The notes below the pieces were generated by a model. It searched no databases. It was given only the letters and a program-made list of their open reading frames with translations, and was not told where the DNA came from. 64,000 nucleotides of DNA from JAJDXO01 sp965207535 (GTDB lineage: Bacteria; Pseudomonadota; Alphaproteobacteria; Rhodospirillales; UBA2165), in assembly GCA_965207535.1 (NCBI GenBank), contig CBDBMR010000017.1, positions 62,001 to 126,000 on the forward strand. The letters are read 5' to 3'. Positions 33,520 through 43,361 of this stretch are shown here, piece after piece (position 1 is the stretch's first letter; each line of letters starts with the position of its first letter). The translations under genes were made by a program, and so were the position numbers.

Positions 33520-35409
33520 CTAAGTCGTCGCCATGGAGACCGCGGCCATGATCTCCTCGTCGGGCACGTCGTCGAAGGATGCATAGTTCATGGTGTAGAG
33601 GCGGTTGTAGAGGCCGCCCATGGCGATCAGTTCGTCATGGGTGCCCTGCTCGATGATTTCGCCTTCCTGGAGGACGATGATCCGGTCGGCGTTCCGCACG
33701 GTCGCCAGACGGTGGGCGATGACAATCCCGGTTCGGCCTTCGAGCAGTTTCGCTAGTGCCTGCTGGATCTGCCGTTCGGTAAAGCTGTCGACGTTGGCGG
33801 TCGCTTCGTCGAGCACCAGGATGCCGGCGTCGGCGATGACCGCCCGGGCGAAACTCAGCAACTGCCGCTGCCCGATGGACAGGTTGACGCCGCGCTGCCC
33901 GAGCATGGTGCCATAGCCTTCGGGCAGCCGGCTGATGAATTCATGGGCACCGACCGCCTGGGCCGCCTCGATGACCTCTTCCAGCGTCGCGTCCTGTTTG
34001 TGGTAGCGGATATTGTCGAGGACGGTCCCGGTAAACAGGAACGGTTCCTGAAGCACCATGGCGACGTTGCGCCCAAGGCTTTCCTGGGAGACGTCGCGGA
34101 CGTCGTAGCCGCCGACCCGCACCTCGCCTTCCCAGACGTCGTAGAACCGGTGCATAAGCGCGGCCGTGCTTGTCTTGCCCGAACCCGTGGGACCGACGAG
34201 GGCCACCGTCTCGCCCGGCCTGATGTCGATGTTGATGTTCCTGAGTACCGGCTGGTCGGGCAGATACCCGAAGGTCACGTTCTTGAACCGAACCGCGCCG
34301 TCGATCGGGCCGGGGTCGATGGCATCCGGCTTGTCCTCGACCTCGACCTTTACGTCGAGTACTTCGAGGATGCGCTGAGACGACGCCATGGCGCGCTGCA
34401 TCATGTTGTATTGCATCATCAACGAGCGGATCGGGTCGAAGAACCGCTGGACGTAGAACAGGAAGGCGACCATGACGCCCAGATCCAGGGTATCGGCAAG
34501 AACCATGTTGCCGCCGACGATGACGACGATGGCCATGGCTATACCGGTCAAGGTATCCACTGTCGGCACCATCACCTGGGCGAGCCGGGTCGCCCGAAGG
34601 TGGGAGTTGAGGTTGTCGCGGACCTTGTCCTCGAAGACCTCGAAGTTGACCCCTTGGCGGGTCATCTCCTGAACCGTCCGCACGCCGTTGATGTTCTCGG
34701 CCAACGCACCGTTGACGATGGAAGAGGTTTGCCGTGCCAGCATGAAGGCCCGGCGGGCGGCGGGCAGCCAAATGAGGCGGAACACGACCAGCGCCGGCAC
34801 CACCGTCAGGGTCAGCAGGCCGAGTTCCACATTGAGACTCAAGAGCACGATGACAATGCCGACGACGAGGACGAAATCCCCGATGGCCATGAGCGAAGTT
34901 TCGAGAAATTCCTGGATCGAACTGACGTCGCCCTGAAGCCGGGACATCAGCCGGCCGACTTCGGTTTTGTCCATGAAGCTCAGCGAAACCCGCTGCAGGT
35001 GCCCGTACATGGCCCGGCGCATGTCCACCAACATCCGCTCGGCAGTCCGCGCCACCAGCGTCAGCTGAAAATAGTTGGCGATGGAATTGGTAATGATGAC
35101 GCCGAAAAACACCGCCACCGCGATCTCCAGCAGGTTCTCGGACGCGGCACCCCCGACCAGCGCGCCGTCGATGGTCTCGCGAATGACCAGGGGAATGGCC
35201 AGCTGGGTCAACGTAAAGGCCAGGATCGCGGCAATCCCAACCGCAACGGTCGTCCGGTAAGGGTGGACGAAGCCTAGGAAACGACGGATGATCCGCCCGT
35301 CGAATGCCGCGGCGAATATCTCCTCGTCCCGATCCGTCGTCAGCGCCTTCAGCCGGTCGATGGATTCCCGGCCGGGCGGCGTGATTTTCCTTCGTGCGGA
35401 CAGGGACAT
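33520..35409 (-). CDS. ABC exporter half-transporter with catalytic Glu
   Basis: A 629-residue MsbA-like half-transporter, six helices then an ATPase domain. Walker A is GPTGSGKTST and Walker B ends LVLDEATANVD with the catalytic glutamate present. The signature is LSIGQ instead of LSGGQ. It begins four bases after the stop of the partner gene upstream, so the two are cotranscribed and probably form a heterodimer. Substrate unknown: lipid, drug or peptide export is possible. Confidence 0.9.
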   Translation of the reverse strand: MSLSARRKITPPGRESIDRLKALTTDRDEEIFAAAFDGRIIRRFLGFVHPYRTTVAVGIAAILAFTLTQLAIPLVIRETIDGALVGGAASENLLEIAVAVFFGVIITNSIANYFQLTLVARTAERMLVDMRRAMYGHLQRVSLSFMDKTEVGRLMSRLQGDVSSIQEFLETSLMAIGDFVLVVGIVIVLLSLNVELGLLTLTVVPALVVFRLIWLPAARRAFMLARQTSSIVNGALAENINGVRTVQEMTRQGVNFEVFEDKVRDNLNSHLRATRLAQVMVPTVDTLTGIAMAIVVIVGGNMVLADTLDLGVMVAFLFYVQRFFDPIRSLMMQYNMMQRAMASSQRILEVLDVKVEVEDKPDAIDPGPIDGAVRFKNVTFGYLPDQPVLRNINIDIRPGETVALVGPTGSGKTSTAALMHRFYDVWEGEVRVGGYDVRDVSQESLGRNVAMVLQEPFLFTGTVLDNIRYHKQDATLEEVIEAAQAVGAHEFISRLPEGYGTMLGQRGVNLSIGQRQLLSFARAVIADAGILVLDEATANVDSFTERQIQQALAKLLEGRTGIVIAHRLATVRNADRIIVLQEGEIIEQGTHDELIAMGGLYNRLYTMNYASFDDVPDEEIMAAVSMATT

Positions 35410-35413
35410 GGGC

Positions 35414-37327
35414 TTACTCCGCCGGCTCCGGTCCGGCCGGCCCGCCGCCCGCCTCCTTGCCGACGATCTGGAGGTCGTAGAGCGCCCGGTAGCGGCCGCC
35501 GGCAGCCAGCAGATCGTCGTGGGCGCCACGCTCAACGATTTGGCCATCCTCCAGGAAGATGATCTCGTCGGCATGCATGAGCGAACTCAGCCGATGGGAG
35601 ACGATGATGGTCGCCCGGTCCTTGGTCAGATCCATCAGCGCTGCCCGGATGCGCTGTTCGGTCGCGGCGTCGATGGCCGCGGTCGAATCGTCGAATACCA
35701 TCACCGTCGGCGTCAGCAGGACGCTACGGGCGATGGACAAGCGCTGGCGCTGGCCGCCGGACAGGGAAACGCCCCGCTCGCCGACCAGGGTTTCATACCT
35801 CTGCGGCAGCGCGGCAATGTAGTTGTGCAGTTGCGAGGCTTCCGTCGCCCCTTCGATGCGGCTCTGCTCGGCGAAGGGATCGCCGTAGGCGACGTTGGCC
35901 GACACCGGGGACGTGAACAGAAACGTATCCTGTTGCACGACACCGACCGAACTCCGAAGCGAATCCAGGGTCACGTCGCGGATGTCCTGGCCATCAATGG
36001 TGATCGCGCCGTCGGTGACATCGTAGAACCGCGGGATCAGGTGGACGATGGTCGACTTGCCGCTGCCGGGCGGACCGACAATTCCAAGGGTCTGTCCGGG
36101 CCGCACCTCGAAGGAGATATCGGAAATGGTTCGCTCGCCCGGAAATCCCTCGTAGGAAAACCCGACCCGGTCAAATTTCAACAACCCCTCGGTGGGCGCC
36201 AACGGCTGGGCGTCCGGCTTGTCGCCAACCGCCGCTTCCATATCGAGGACATCGAACAGGCGGACCCCGGCTACGGATGCGCGGGCGACGCCGTTGATCA
36301 CCATGCCGATTTGCCGGATCGGCATCTGAAGGATGGTCATAAAGGCGAGGAACTGGGTCAGTTCACCGACCGTCAACTCGCCGGCAAGGATCTTCACGCC
36401 GCCGGCCCAGAGAACGAAACCCATGGCGATGAAATAGGCAAAGGTCATCACGGAGGTATTGCCGTAGCGGACCTTCACCCGCTCCATGGAGATGTCGAGC
36501 GCCACTTTGGAGCCGGCATCGAACTTCTCCATCTCGAAGTCCTGGGCGCCGAAAGCGCGCACGACGCGAATGCCGCCGAGGTTTTCCTCCATGATCCGGG
36601 TCAGCACCGAGAGCGCTTCCTGAAGCTGACGCCACAGGGCACGGATGCGGATCCGGAAAACCAGCCCCCGCCAGAGGGCAAAAGGCACGAAGCTCAGGCT
36701 CAACAGACCGAGCATCATGTCACTGCCCATATAGAGATAGGCGCCGCCGCCGACCAGCACCGCTAGCAGGATCATTCGCAGGATACCGAACTCGATGAAC
36801 TTGCGGATGCCTTCGATGTCCAACATGCCGCGGGTCAGCAGATCGCCCGAATGAATGCGGTCGTGATAGGAAAAGCTGAGACGCTGAAGCTTTTCGAAGT
36901 AGGCGAGCCGCAGCTGGTATGCCAGGTGCTGTCCGATCGCCTCACCGAGATAGTTGTGCATCATCGTGAAGCCGCCCCGGAGCACCGCCGCTCCGACGAT
37001 CAGGCCCGCCGTGAACACGAGTGCCGATTTGACCTCTTCGGCGCCGCCTTGCCCGGAGTCCAGCAAACCGGTCGCATTGTCGACCGCGTCGCCGAGGAAC
37101 AGGGGGATGAGCAGCTGGAAGATTCCGGCCACGATCACCGACATGACCGCGATGATGCAATGCCAGGGATAGCCGAGCGCCATTTTGCTGATCCGCAGCA
37201 GCGCCTTGGCGCCCCGGTCATATTGTCCCTCCAGGGAGGGGACCTTGTAGTCCATTCCCGATTTCGGCCGCGACCCATTGCCGCCGGGTCCCATCGGACC
37301 AAAGGGTCTTGCGGAACTTTCGTTCAC
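35414..37327 (-). CDS. ABC exporter half-transporter with degenerate Walker B
   Basis: A 637-residue MsbA-like half-transporter, six helices then an ATPase domain. Walker A has K424 (GPPGSGKST) and the signature is canonical (LSGGQRQRLSIARS). Walker B reads VMVFDDSTAAID, so the catalytic glutamate is aspartate (D547). Together with the LSIGQ signature of the neighbour, one of the two composite ATP sites is impaired and the other intact. This is the pattern of asymmetric heterodimeric exporters such as TM287/288 or BmrCD. Confidence 0.9.
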   Translation of the reverse strand: MNESSARPFGPMGPGGNGSRPKSGMDYKVPSLEGQYDRGAKALLRISKMALGYPWHCIIAVMSVIVAGIFQLLIPLFLGDAVDNATGLLDSGQGGAEEVKSALVFTAGLIVGAAVLRGGFTMMHNYLGEAIGQHLAYQLRLAYFEKLQRLSFSYHDRIHSGDLLTRGMLDIEGIRKFIEFGILRMILLAVLVGGGAYLYMGSDMMLGLLSLSFVPFALWRGLVFRIRIRALWRQLQEALSVLTRIMEENLGGIRVVRAFGAQDFEMEKFDAGSKVALDISMERVKVRYGNTSVMTFAYFIAMGFVLWAGGVKILAGELTVGELTQFLAFMTILQMPIRQIGMVINGVARASVAGVRLFDVLDMEAAVGDKPDAQPLAPTEGLLKFDRVGFSYEGFPGERTISDISFEVRPGQTLGIVGPPGSGKSTIVHLIPRFYDVTDGAITIDGQDIRDVTLDSLRSSVGVVQQDTFLFTSPVSANVAYGDPFAEQSRIEGATEASQLHNYIAALPQRYETLVGERGVSLSGGQRQRLSIARSVLLTPTVMVFDDSTAAIDAATEQRIRAALMDLTKDRATIIVSHRLSSLMHADEIIFLEDGQIVERGAHDDLLAAGGRYRALYDLQIVGKEAGGGPAGPEPAE

Positions 37328-37543
37328 CGGTTTCCCAATCCCATCTTCGCGCCCGTCCGGTTCCGTGCCACTCGGTGGAGCGGCCCGTGCCGGCCGCTCG
37401 CGTCGGAATTGACGGGTCTTTGCGAGAACGGAGCATGATCCGCTCCGCCGGTTCCAAACTAATGGACGGCTTTCGGGCTTTCAAGACGGAGACCGGACCA
37501 TCCAGGCCGGGACTTCCGGGATCGGGGATGCTAAGAAATCCGA

Positions 37544-38944
37544 ATGAATGATTTGATAAAGATGACCGCCCGCGAGGCCGTCCAGCGTCTCAAAAGCAAA
37601 GACGTTTCGCCCCACGAACTCATTGATGCGGCGTTGTCCCGCATTGCCGAGGTGGAACCGTCGGTCAACGCGCTCCCGACCCTGTGTGAAGACCGGGCAC
37701 GGGATTTCGCCGCCAACCTGTCGGGGGATCCGGACCAGCCCGGCTGGCTCGCCGGACTGCCCGTCGCCATCAAGGACATGAACGAGGTCGGCGGGGTTCG
37801 CACCACGTTCGGCTCGCCCATCTACGCCGATCATGTGCCGGAAAAGTCCGACATCACGGTGTCCGCCATGGAGGCCCGCGGCGCCACGGTGCTTGCCAAG
37901 TCCAATACGCCCGAATTCGCCGCCGGCGCCAACACCTTCAATGAGGTGTTCGGCAAGACCCGGAATCCCTGGAACACGGCGCTCACCTGCGGCGGCTCTT
38001 CGGGCGGATCGGCGGTGGCGCTGGCCACCGGCGAGGTATGGCTGGCGGGCGGCTCCGATCTTGGCGGCAGCCTGCGCACACCGGCGGCTTTCTGTTCGGT
38101 GGTCGGCTACCGGCCGAGCCCGGGGCGGGTGCGCCGGGCCGGCGTGAACCCCTTCGACACCATGGGAGTCAACGGGCCCATGGCCCGCAACGTCGGCGAC
38201 GTGGGTCTGCTGCTCGACAATATGGCCGGCGAGGATATCGCCGACCCCATCAGCCTGCCGGTGCCGGATGTCCCTTACCGGGCGTCGGCCGAAAGCCCCC
38301 GGCCGCCGAAGCGGATCGCCTTTACCCGGGATTTCGGCTTCTTGCCCGTCGCCGCGGAAATCAAGGAAATCGCGGCAGGCGCCGCCTCACGTCTCGAAGA
38401 GCTCGGCGCCGAGGTGGTGGAGACCCATCCCGACCTGAATGATGGTCCGGAAATCTTTCAAACCATCCGGGCCGCCGCGTACGCCTCCGGCATGGCGGAA
38501 TTGATCGAACAGCACCGAAACCTGATCAAGCCCGAAGTCATCTGGAACGCGGAAAAAGGGCTGGCGCTCTCACCGGACGAGATTGCCCGGGCCACCGTCG
38601 CGCGAGGGGCCCTCTACCAGCGCACCGTTTCCTTCTTCGACGATTTCGATCTCTTGGTTTCGCCGATGACACAGGTTTCGCCGTTTGACGTAGACATCCG
38701 CTACGTCACCGAAATCGAAGGCACCGAGTTGGAGACCTATGTCGATTGGATCGCCCTGCCCTCCATCGTCACCCTCACCGCCTGCCCCGCCTTGTCGCTG
38801 CCCTGCGGCTTTACCGAAGACGGCCTGCCGGTGGGCCTGCAGCTGGTTGCGCCGCCGAGACGCGATGCCGATTTGCTCTCCATGGCCGCCGCGGTCGAGC
38901 AGCTCTTTGGTCTGGCCGGCCAGGTACCCATCGATCCCCGTTGA
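37544..38944 (+). CDS. Amidase-signature family hydrolase
   Basis: A 466-residue amidase. The Ser-cisSer-Lys triad is visible as K77 (GLPVAIKD), S152 in GGSSGGS and S176 in SDLGGS. It hydrolyses amide bonds of unknown substrates; GatA is excluded by the lack of gatB/gatC neighbours and by sequence. Its stop codon lies only nine bases before the left end of the MITE-like element, and the last codons could derive from element sequence. It is divergent from the ABC exporter operon. Confidence 0.92.
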   Translation: MNDLIKMTAREAVQRLKSKDVSPHELIDAALSRIAEVEPSVNALPTLCEDRARDFAANLSGDPDQPGWLAGLPVAIKDMNEVGGVRTTFGSPIYADHVPEKSDITVSAMEARGATVLAKSNTPEFAAGANTFNEVFGKTRNPWNTALTCGGSSGGSAVALATGEVWLAGGSDLGGSLRTPAAFCSVVGYRPSPGRVRRAGVNPFDTMGVNGPMARNVGDVGLLLDNMAGEDIADPISLPVPDVPYRASAESPRPPKRIAFTRDFGFLPVAAEIKEIAAGAASRLEELGAEVVETHPDLNDGPEIFQTIRAAAYASGMAELIEQHRNLIKPEVIWNAEKGLALSPDEIARATVARGALYQRTVSFFDDFDLLVSPMTQVSPFDVDIRYVTEIEGTELETYVDWIALPSIVTLTACPALSLPCGFTEDGLPVGLQLVAPPRRDADLLSMAAAVEQLFGLAGQVPIDPR

Positions 38945-38953
38945 TGTGGGTTA

Positions 38954-39249
38954 ACCCGTATTTCTCACCAGGGTCATGGTCTGCGCGGCGCTGTCGGGTC
39001 CGACAGAGCAGGAGAGGCGCGCCGCGCGTCGCGCGTCCACACGCGCGCGGGCGCGTGATGCGGTGACATCGGGCAAGCGCCTCGACGCACGCTGTCCGCC
39101 CGATTGCGCCGCCCTTCGGGTCGCGCCCAGGCGCCCGCCCGCTTCGTCGCGGCCCTCAACCGTAGGTGCCGCTACGCTTTTCGGGCCGCTCCTGGCGGCT
39201 CGACCGCCTGGACGCGACGCAGGCCGTAACCCTGGTGAGAAATGTGGGT
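38954..39249. mobile_element. MITE-like element, 296 bp, TA target duplication
   Basis: A non-coding, very GC-rich element bounded by 21-base terminal inverted repeats: left ACCCGTATTTCTCACCAGGGT (38954-38974) and right 39229-39249, matching at 19 of 21 positions. Both ends are flanked by TA (38952-38953 and 39250-39251), the target duplication of IS630/Tc1/mariner transposases. It fills nearly all of the amidase-ribF gap and ends 44 bases before the ribF start. The bases left of the left TA (ATGTGGGT) equal the element's own right end, hinting at a second, adjoining insertion. A partial copy is at 44451. Confidence 0.8.
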
Positions 39250-39293
39250 TAAACGACTTGACCACAGGGTGACCCGCTGACACCTTCCCGCCG

Positions 39294-40253
39294 ATGAGAA
39301 TCTTCCGCCATTACAATGACTTGCCTGACGACTTCCGGGGCGGCTCCATCGCCATCGGCAATTTCGACGGCGTCCATCTCGGCCATCAGGAAGTGATCAA
39401 TACCGCAGGCGGAGTGGCCAAGGAGCGGGATATTCCATGGGGTGTGATGACCTTCGAGCCTCACCCCCGAATGTTCTTCCAGAAAAGCATCGAGCCATTC
39501 CGCCTGACGCCGTTTCATCTCAAGGCGCGAATCATCGAGGAACTGGGCGCCGACTTCCTGATGGTGCTGCATTTCGACAAGAAGCTATCCGATCTTACGG
39601 CGGAAGCCTTCGTCGGCGACGTCTTGAAGGCCAGTCTCGATGCCCGCCATATCGTCTGCGGCTTCGATTTCGTTTTCGGCAAGAACCGGCAAGGCGACGG
39701 GAACTTTCTGAGGAGCCGGGGTCAGGCGTTGGGCTTCGGCACGTCGAGCGTCGGCGCCGTGCTCGACGATACCGGCGAAGCCATCTCTTCGACCCGCATT
39801 CGGGACTATCTCTCCGATGCCGATCCCCGGGGCGCGGCGCGGCTGCTCGGCCGCTACCATGAAATTTCGGGCCGGGTGGTGCGCGGCGACGAGCGCGGAC
39901 GAACCATCGGGTTTCCCACCGCCAACCTGGAGTTCGATATCAATAACCGGCCGGCCACCGGCGTCTACGCGGTCCGCACCGGGATCGACCGGGGCGGCGT
40001 CATCGACTGGCGGGACGGCGTCGCCAATCTGGGCCACCGCCCAACTTTCGGCGATGAAGACCGGATTACCCTGGAAACCCATCTATTCGATTTCGATCAG
40101 GACATTTACGGCCAGCATTTGCGGGTCGGATTGGTGGAATATCTGCGCCCCGAGCAGAAGTTCAACGGCATCGATGAGTTGACCGGGGCGATCCGGCAGG
40201 ACTGCACCGACGCCCGCGCCGTCCTCGCCAAGGAGCGGGACCGAAAAAACTAA
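39294..40253 (+). CDS. ribF: Bifunctional riboflavin kinase/FAD synthetase
   Basis: A 319-residue enzyme making FMN from riboflavin and FAD from FMN. The N-terminal adenylyltransferase has GNFDGVHLGH (residues 22-31) and SSTRIRDYL; the C-terminal kinase has GRTIGFPTANLEF and the TGVYAV strand. No strong ribosome site is visible before the ATG, which lies just behind the MITE-like element, so the element may affect its expression. It precedes ileS by 88 bp, as in many proteobacteria. Confidence 0.96.
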   Translation: MRIFRHYNDLPDDFRGGSIAIGNFDGVHLGHQEVINTAGGVAKERDIPWGVMTFEPHPRMFFQKSIEPFRLTPFHLKARIIEELGADFLMVLHFDKKLSDLTAEAFVGDVLKASLDARHIVCGFDFVFGKNRQGDGNFLRSRGQALGFGTSSVGAVLDDTGEAISSTRIRDYLSDADPRGAARLLGRYHEISGRVVRGDERGRTIGFPTANLEFDINNRPATGVYAVRTGIDRGGVIDWRDGVANLGHRPTFGDEDRITLETHLFDFDQDIYGQHLRVGLVEYLRPEQKFNGIDELTGAIRQDCTDARAVLAKERDRKN

Positions 40254-40341
40254 TGGAATTCCGGGCAACAGCCTTTGATTTCCGGGCCGAGGAGGGATAA
40301 AACCGCCCCTCTTGGCGATACGGCCATTCGGATCACATGAG

Positions 40342-43300
40342 ATGAGCATCGACTACAAGGATACGGTTTTCCTGCCGAAGACCGACTTCCCGATGAAGGC
40401 GGGATTGGCGAAGCGCGAGCCGGAGATTCTCGAGCGCTGGAAGAAGCTCGACATCCACGCCAGATTGCGGGCCGACTCCAAGGGCCGGGAGAAGTTCATC
40501 CTCCACGACGGCCCGCCCTACGCCAACGGCCATCTCCATATCGGCCACGCGCTCAACAAGATCCTGAAGGACGTCATCACCCGCTCCCAGCAGATGCTGG
40601 GCAAGGATTCCAATTATGTGCCTGGCTGGGACTGCCACGGCCTGCCCATCGAATGGAAGATCGAGGAGCAGTACCGGGAAAAGGGCGAGGACAAGGACGC
40701 GGTGCCGGTCATCGACTTCCGCGCCGAGTGCCGGGAATTCGCCAGTCATTGGATCGAGGTACAGAGCGAGGAGTTTCAGCGCCTCGGCGTCACCGGCGAC
40801 TGGGACGACCCCTACACCACCATGAACTTCGCGGCGGAAGCTCAGATCACCCGGGAACTGATGAAGTTCGTCCGCAACGGCCTGCTCTATCGCGGCTCCA
40901 AACCGGTGATGTGGTCGGTGGTGGAGATGACGGCGCTCGCCGAAGCCGAGGTCGAGTATCACGACCACGTCTCCGACACCATCTGGGTCAAGTTCCCGGT
41001 GGATGATTTCGCTGCCAAGTATGAACGGATCGGCGTGGAACACGTAAGGGACCAGGAAACTGGACAACTTGAGCCAACCGGCACTGGGCCAATCGAAAAC
41101 TTCGTTGAGCGTGAGCACGAATTTCTAGCCGAGTATGATTTGCTATCTGATGCCTCGGTGGTCATCTGGACCACCACGCCCTGGACCATCCCCGGCAACC
41201 GGGCCATCGCCTATTCCGGCGCGATCCGATACGGCCTCTACGAGGTGACCGAGGCGCCGGAGGGCAACTGGGCGCAACCCGGCGACAAGCTGATCCTGGC
41301 CGATGAACTGGCCGAGCAGGTGCGCCAGGATTGCCGGATCGATGCCTGGAGCCGCACCCAGGATGTGGCCGCGGACACGCTCGCCCGGCTGACCTGCTCC
41401 CACCCGTTCCGGGGCTACATGGAGTCCGGGGGCTACGACTTCGACGTCCCGCTTTTCGAGGGCAACCACGTCACGGCGGAGGCCGGCACCGGCTTCGTCC
41501 ATACGGCGCCGGGCCACGGCACCGACGACTTCGAGGTCTGGACGGCCCACGGCCAGTTGCTGGCCGAGCGGGGCATCGACGCCCGCATCCCCTACACGGT
41601 CGGCCCCGACGGCCGGTTCACCGAGGAAGCCCCCGGCCTCGAAGGCAAACAGGTGATCACCGAGAAGGGCGACAAGGGCGATGCCAACGGCGCGGTGATC
41701 GAAGCACTCATCGAGACCGGCGCGCTCATCGGCCGCGGCCGGCTGACCCACCAATATCCCCATAGCTGGCGGTCCAAGAAGCCGCTGATTTTCCGCAACA
41801 CGCCCCAATGGTTCATCGGTATGGATGCGGGCTATGGCGAGCACGGGAAGTCGTTGCGCGACGTTGCTCTCGGCGCCATCCAGGAAACCGACTTCTTCCC
41901 GGTGTCGGGGCGCAACCGCCTCTACGCCATGATCGAGAACCGCCCGGACTGGGTGATCTCCCGCCAGCGCGCCTGGGGCGTGCCGATCGCCGTCTTCGTC
42001 CACAAGAAGACGGGTGAAATCCTCCGCGACGAGGCGGTGCTCGACCGGGTGATCGAAGCGGTCGAGGCCGAGGGCGCCGATGCCTGGTTCTCATCGGACG
42101 CCGGCCGCTTCCTCGGCAACGCCTACGACGCGGACGAGTACGAGCAGGTCTTCGACATTCTTGATGTGTGGTTCGAATCCGGCGCGACGCACAGTTTTGT
42201 CCTCGAAGAACGAGACGATCTCAAATGGCCCGCCGATCTTTACCTCGAAGGGACGGACCAGCATCGCGGCTGGTTCCATTCCTCGCTGCTCGAAAGCTGC
42301 GGGACGCGGGACCGGGCGCCCTACGACCAGGTGCTCACCCACGGCTTCGTCATGGGCGAGGACGGCTACAAGATGTCCAAGTCACAGGGCAATATCGTCT
42401 CGCCCCAGGATGTGGTGAACACCAACGGCGCCGACATCCTGCGCCTCTGGGTGGTGGCGTCCGACTATTCCGAGGACCTGCGTATCGGTCCGGAGATCAT
42501 CAAACACCACACGGACATTTACCGCCGGCTGCGCAACACACTTCGGTTCCTGCTCGGCAACCTGAACGAATTCCACGACGGCGAACGCCTGCCCGAGGCG
42601 GAGATGCCCGAGCTCGACCGCTGGGTCCTTCACCGGCTGCGGGAATTGGACGGCGCGCTTCGAGAAGCCTGTGCGGGTTACGAATTCCATGACTTCTTCA
42701 CCGAGCTGCATAATTTCTGCACCGTCGATCTGTCGGCCTTCTATTTCGATATCCGCAAGGACGCGCTTTATTGCGACCGGGCGGATTCGATCAATCGCCG
42801 CGCCGCCCGCACGGTGCTCAATCATCTGTTTTCGTGCCTGACCGCGTGGCTGGCGCCGTTTATCTGCTTCACCGCCGAAGAGGCGTGGCTGGCGCGCTTC
42901 CCGGGCGAGGAGGAAAGCGTCCACCTCCGCACCTTCCCCGACGTGCCGGACGCCTGGCGGGACGACGAATTGGCCGCGAAGTGGCGCAAGATCCGCGACC
43001 TGCGCCGGGTCGTCACCGGCGCCCTGGAGATCGAACGGGGCGAAAAGCGCATCGGCTCCAGCCTGCAGTCGGCACCCAAAATCTACGCGGATGCCGAACA
43101 CCTGGCGGCCGTCGACGGCATGGACGTGGCCGAGATCGCGATCACGTCCGACGTCGAACTGGTCGAGGGCGCGCCGCCTGCGGACGCGTTCACGCTCGAC
43201 GAGATCAGCGGTGTCGGGGTCGTGCACACCTTGGCCGAGGGCAAGAAATGCGTCCGCTGCTACAAGGTGCTGCCGGAAGTCGGAACGGTGGCCGGACATC

Positions 43301-43359
43301 CCGAAATCTGCATTCGCTGCGCCGACGCGGTGGAGCACTTCCCCGCCGCCGCCGAATAG
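40342..43359 (+). CDS. ileS: Isoleucyl-tRNA synthetase
   Basis: A 1005-residue class I aminoacyl-tRNA synthetase. The HIGH motif is at residues 66-69, KMSKS at about 677-681, and the C-terminal zinc ribbon has CVRCYK and CIRCAD. The segment around residues 230-270 (bases 41029-41151), just before SVVIWTTTPWTIPGN of the editing region, has lower GC and unusual codons and looks like an insertion. The start at 40342 (MSIDYKDTVFLPKTDFPM) matches the family N-terminus. It is two bases upstream of lspA. Confidence 0.96.
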   Translation: MSIDYKDTVFLPKTDFPMKAGLAKREPEILERWKKLDIHARLRADSKGREKFILHDGPPYANGHLHIGHALNKILKDVITRSQQMLGKDSNYVPGWDCHGLPIEWKIEEQYREKGEDKDAVPVIDFRAECREFASHWIEVQSEEFQRLGVTGDWDDPYTTMNFAAEAQITRELMKFVRNGLLYRGSKPVMWSVVEMTALAEAEVEYHDHVSDTIWVKFPVDDFAAKYERIGVEHVRDQETGQLEPTGTGPIENFVEREHEFLAEYDLLSDASVVIWTTTPWTIPGNRAIAYSGAIRYGLYEVTEAPEGNWAQPGDKLILADELAEQVRQDCRIDAWSRTQDVAADTLARLTCSHPFRGYMESGGYDFDVPLFEGNHVTAEAGTGFVHTAPGHGTDDFEVWTAHGQLLAERGIDARIPYTVGPDGRFTEEAPGLEGKQVITEKGDKGDANGAVIEALIETGALIGRGRLTHQYPHSWRSKKPLIFRNTPQWFIGMDAGYGEHGKSLRDVALGAIQETDFFPVSGRNRLYAMIENRPDWVISRQRAWGVPIAVFVHKKTGEILRDEAVLDRVIEAVEAEGADAWFSSDAGRFLGNAYDADEYEQVFDILDVWFESGATHSFVLEERDDLKWPADLYLEGTDQHRGWFHSSLLESCGTRDRAPYDQVLTHGFVMGEDGYKMSKSQGNIVSPQDVVNTNGADILRLWVVASDYSEDLRIGPEIIKHHTDIYRRLRNTLRFLLGNLNEFHDGERLPEAEMPELDRWVLHRLRELDGALREACAGYEFHDFFTELHNFCTVDLSAFYFDIRKDALYCDRADSINRRAARTVLNHLFSCLTAWLAPFICFTAEEAWLARFPGEEESVHLRTFPDVPDAWRDDELAAKWRKIRDLRRVVTGALEIERGEKRIGSSLQSAPKIYADAEHLAAVDGMDVAEIAITSDVELVEGAPPADAFTLDEISGVGVVHTLAEGKKCVRCYKVLPEVGTVAGHPEICIRCADAVEHFPAAAE

Positions 43360-43361
43360 CC

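Noticed and set aside
37328..37543. Weak dyad GGAGC-N7-GCTCC in the ABC-amidase gap
   Set aside because: Short arms expected by chance in GC-rich DNA and no promoter boxes aligned with it.
38951..39283. Minus-strand 110-codon frame covering the MITE
   Set aside because: Arg/Ala-rich product from element sequence; no start signal and no domain.
40254..40341. Possible T-box or attenuator before ileS
   Set aside because: No specifier-like structure, T-box sequence or terminator hairpin seen in 88 bases.
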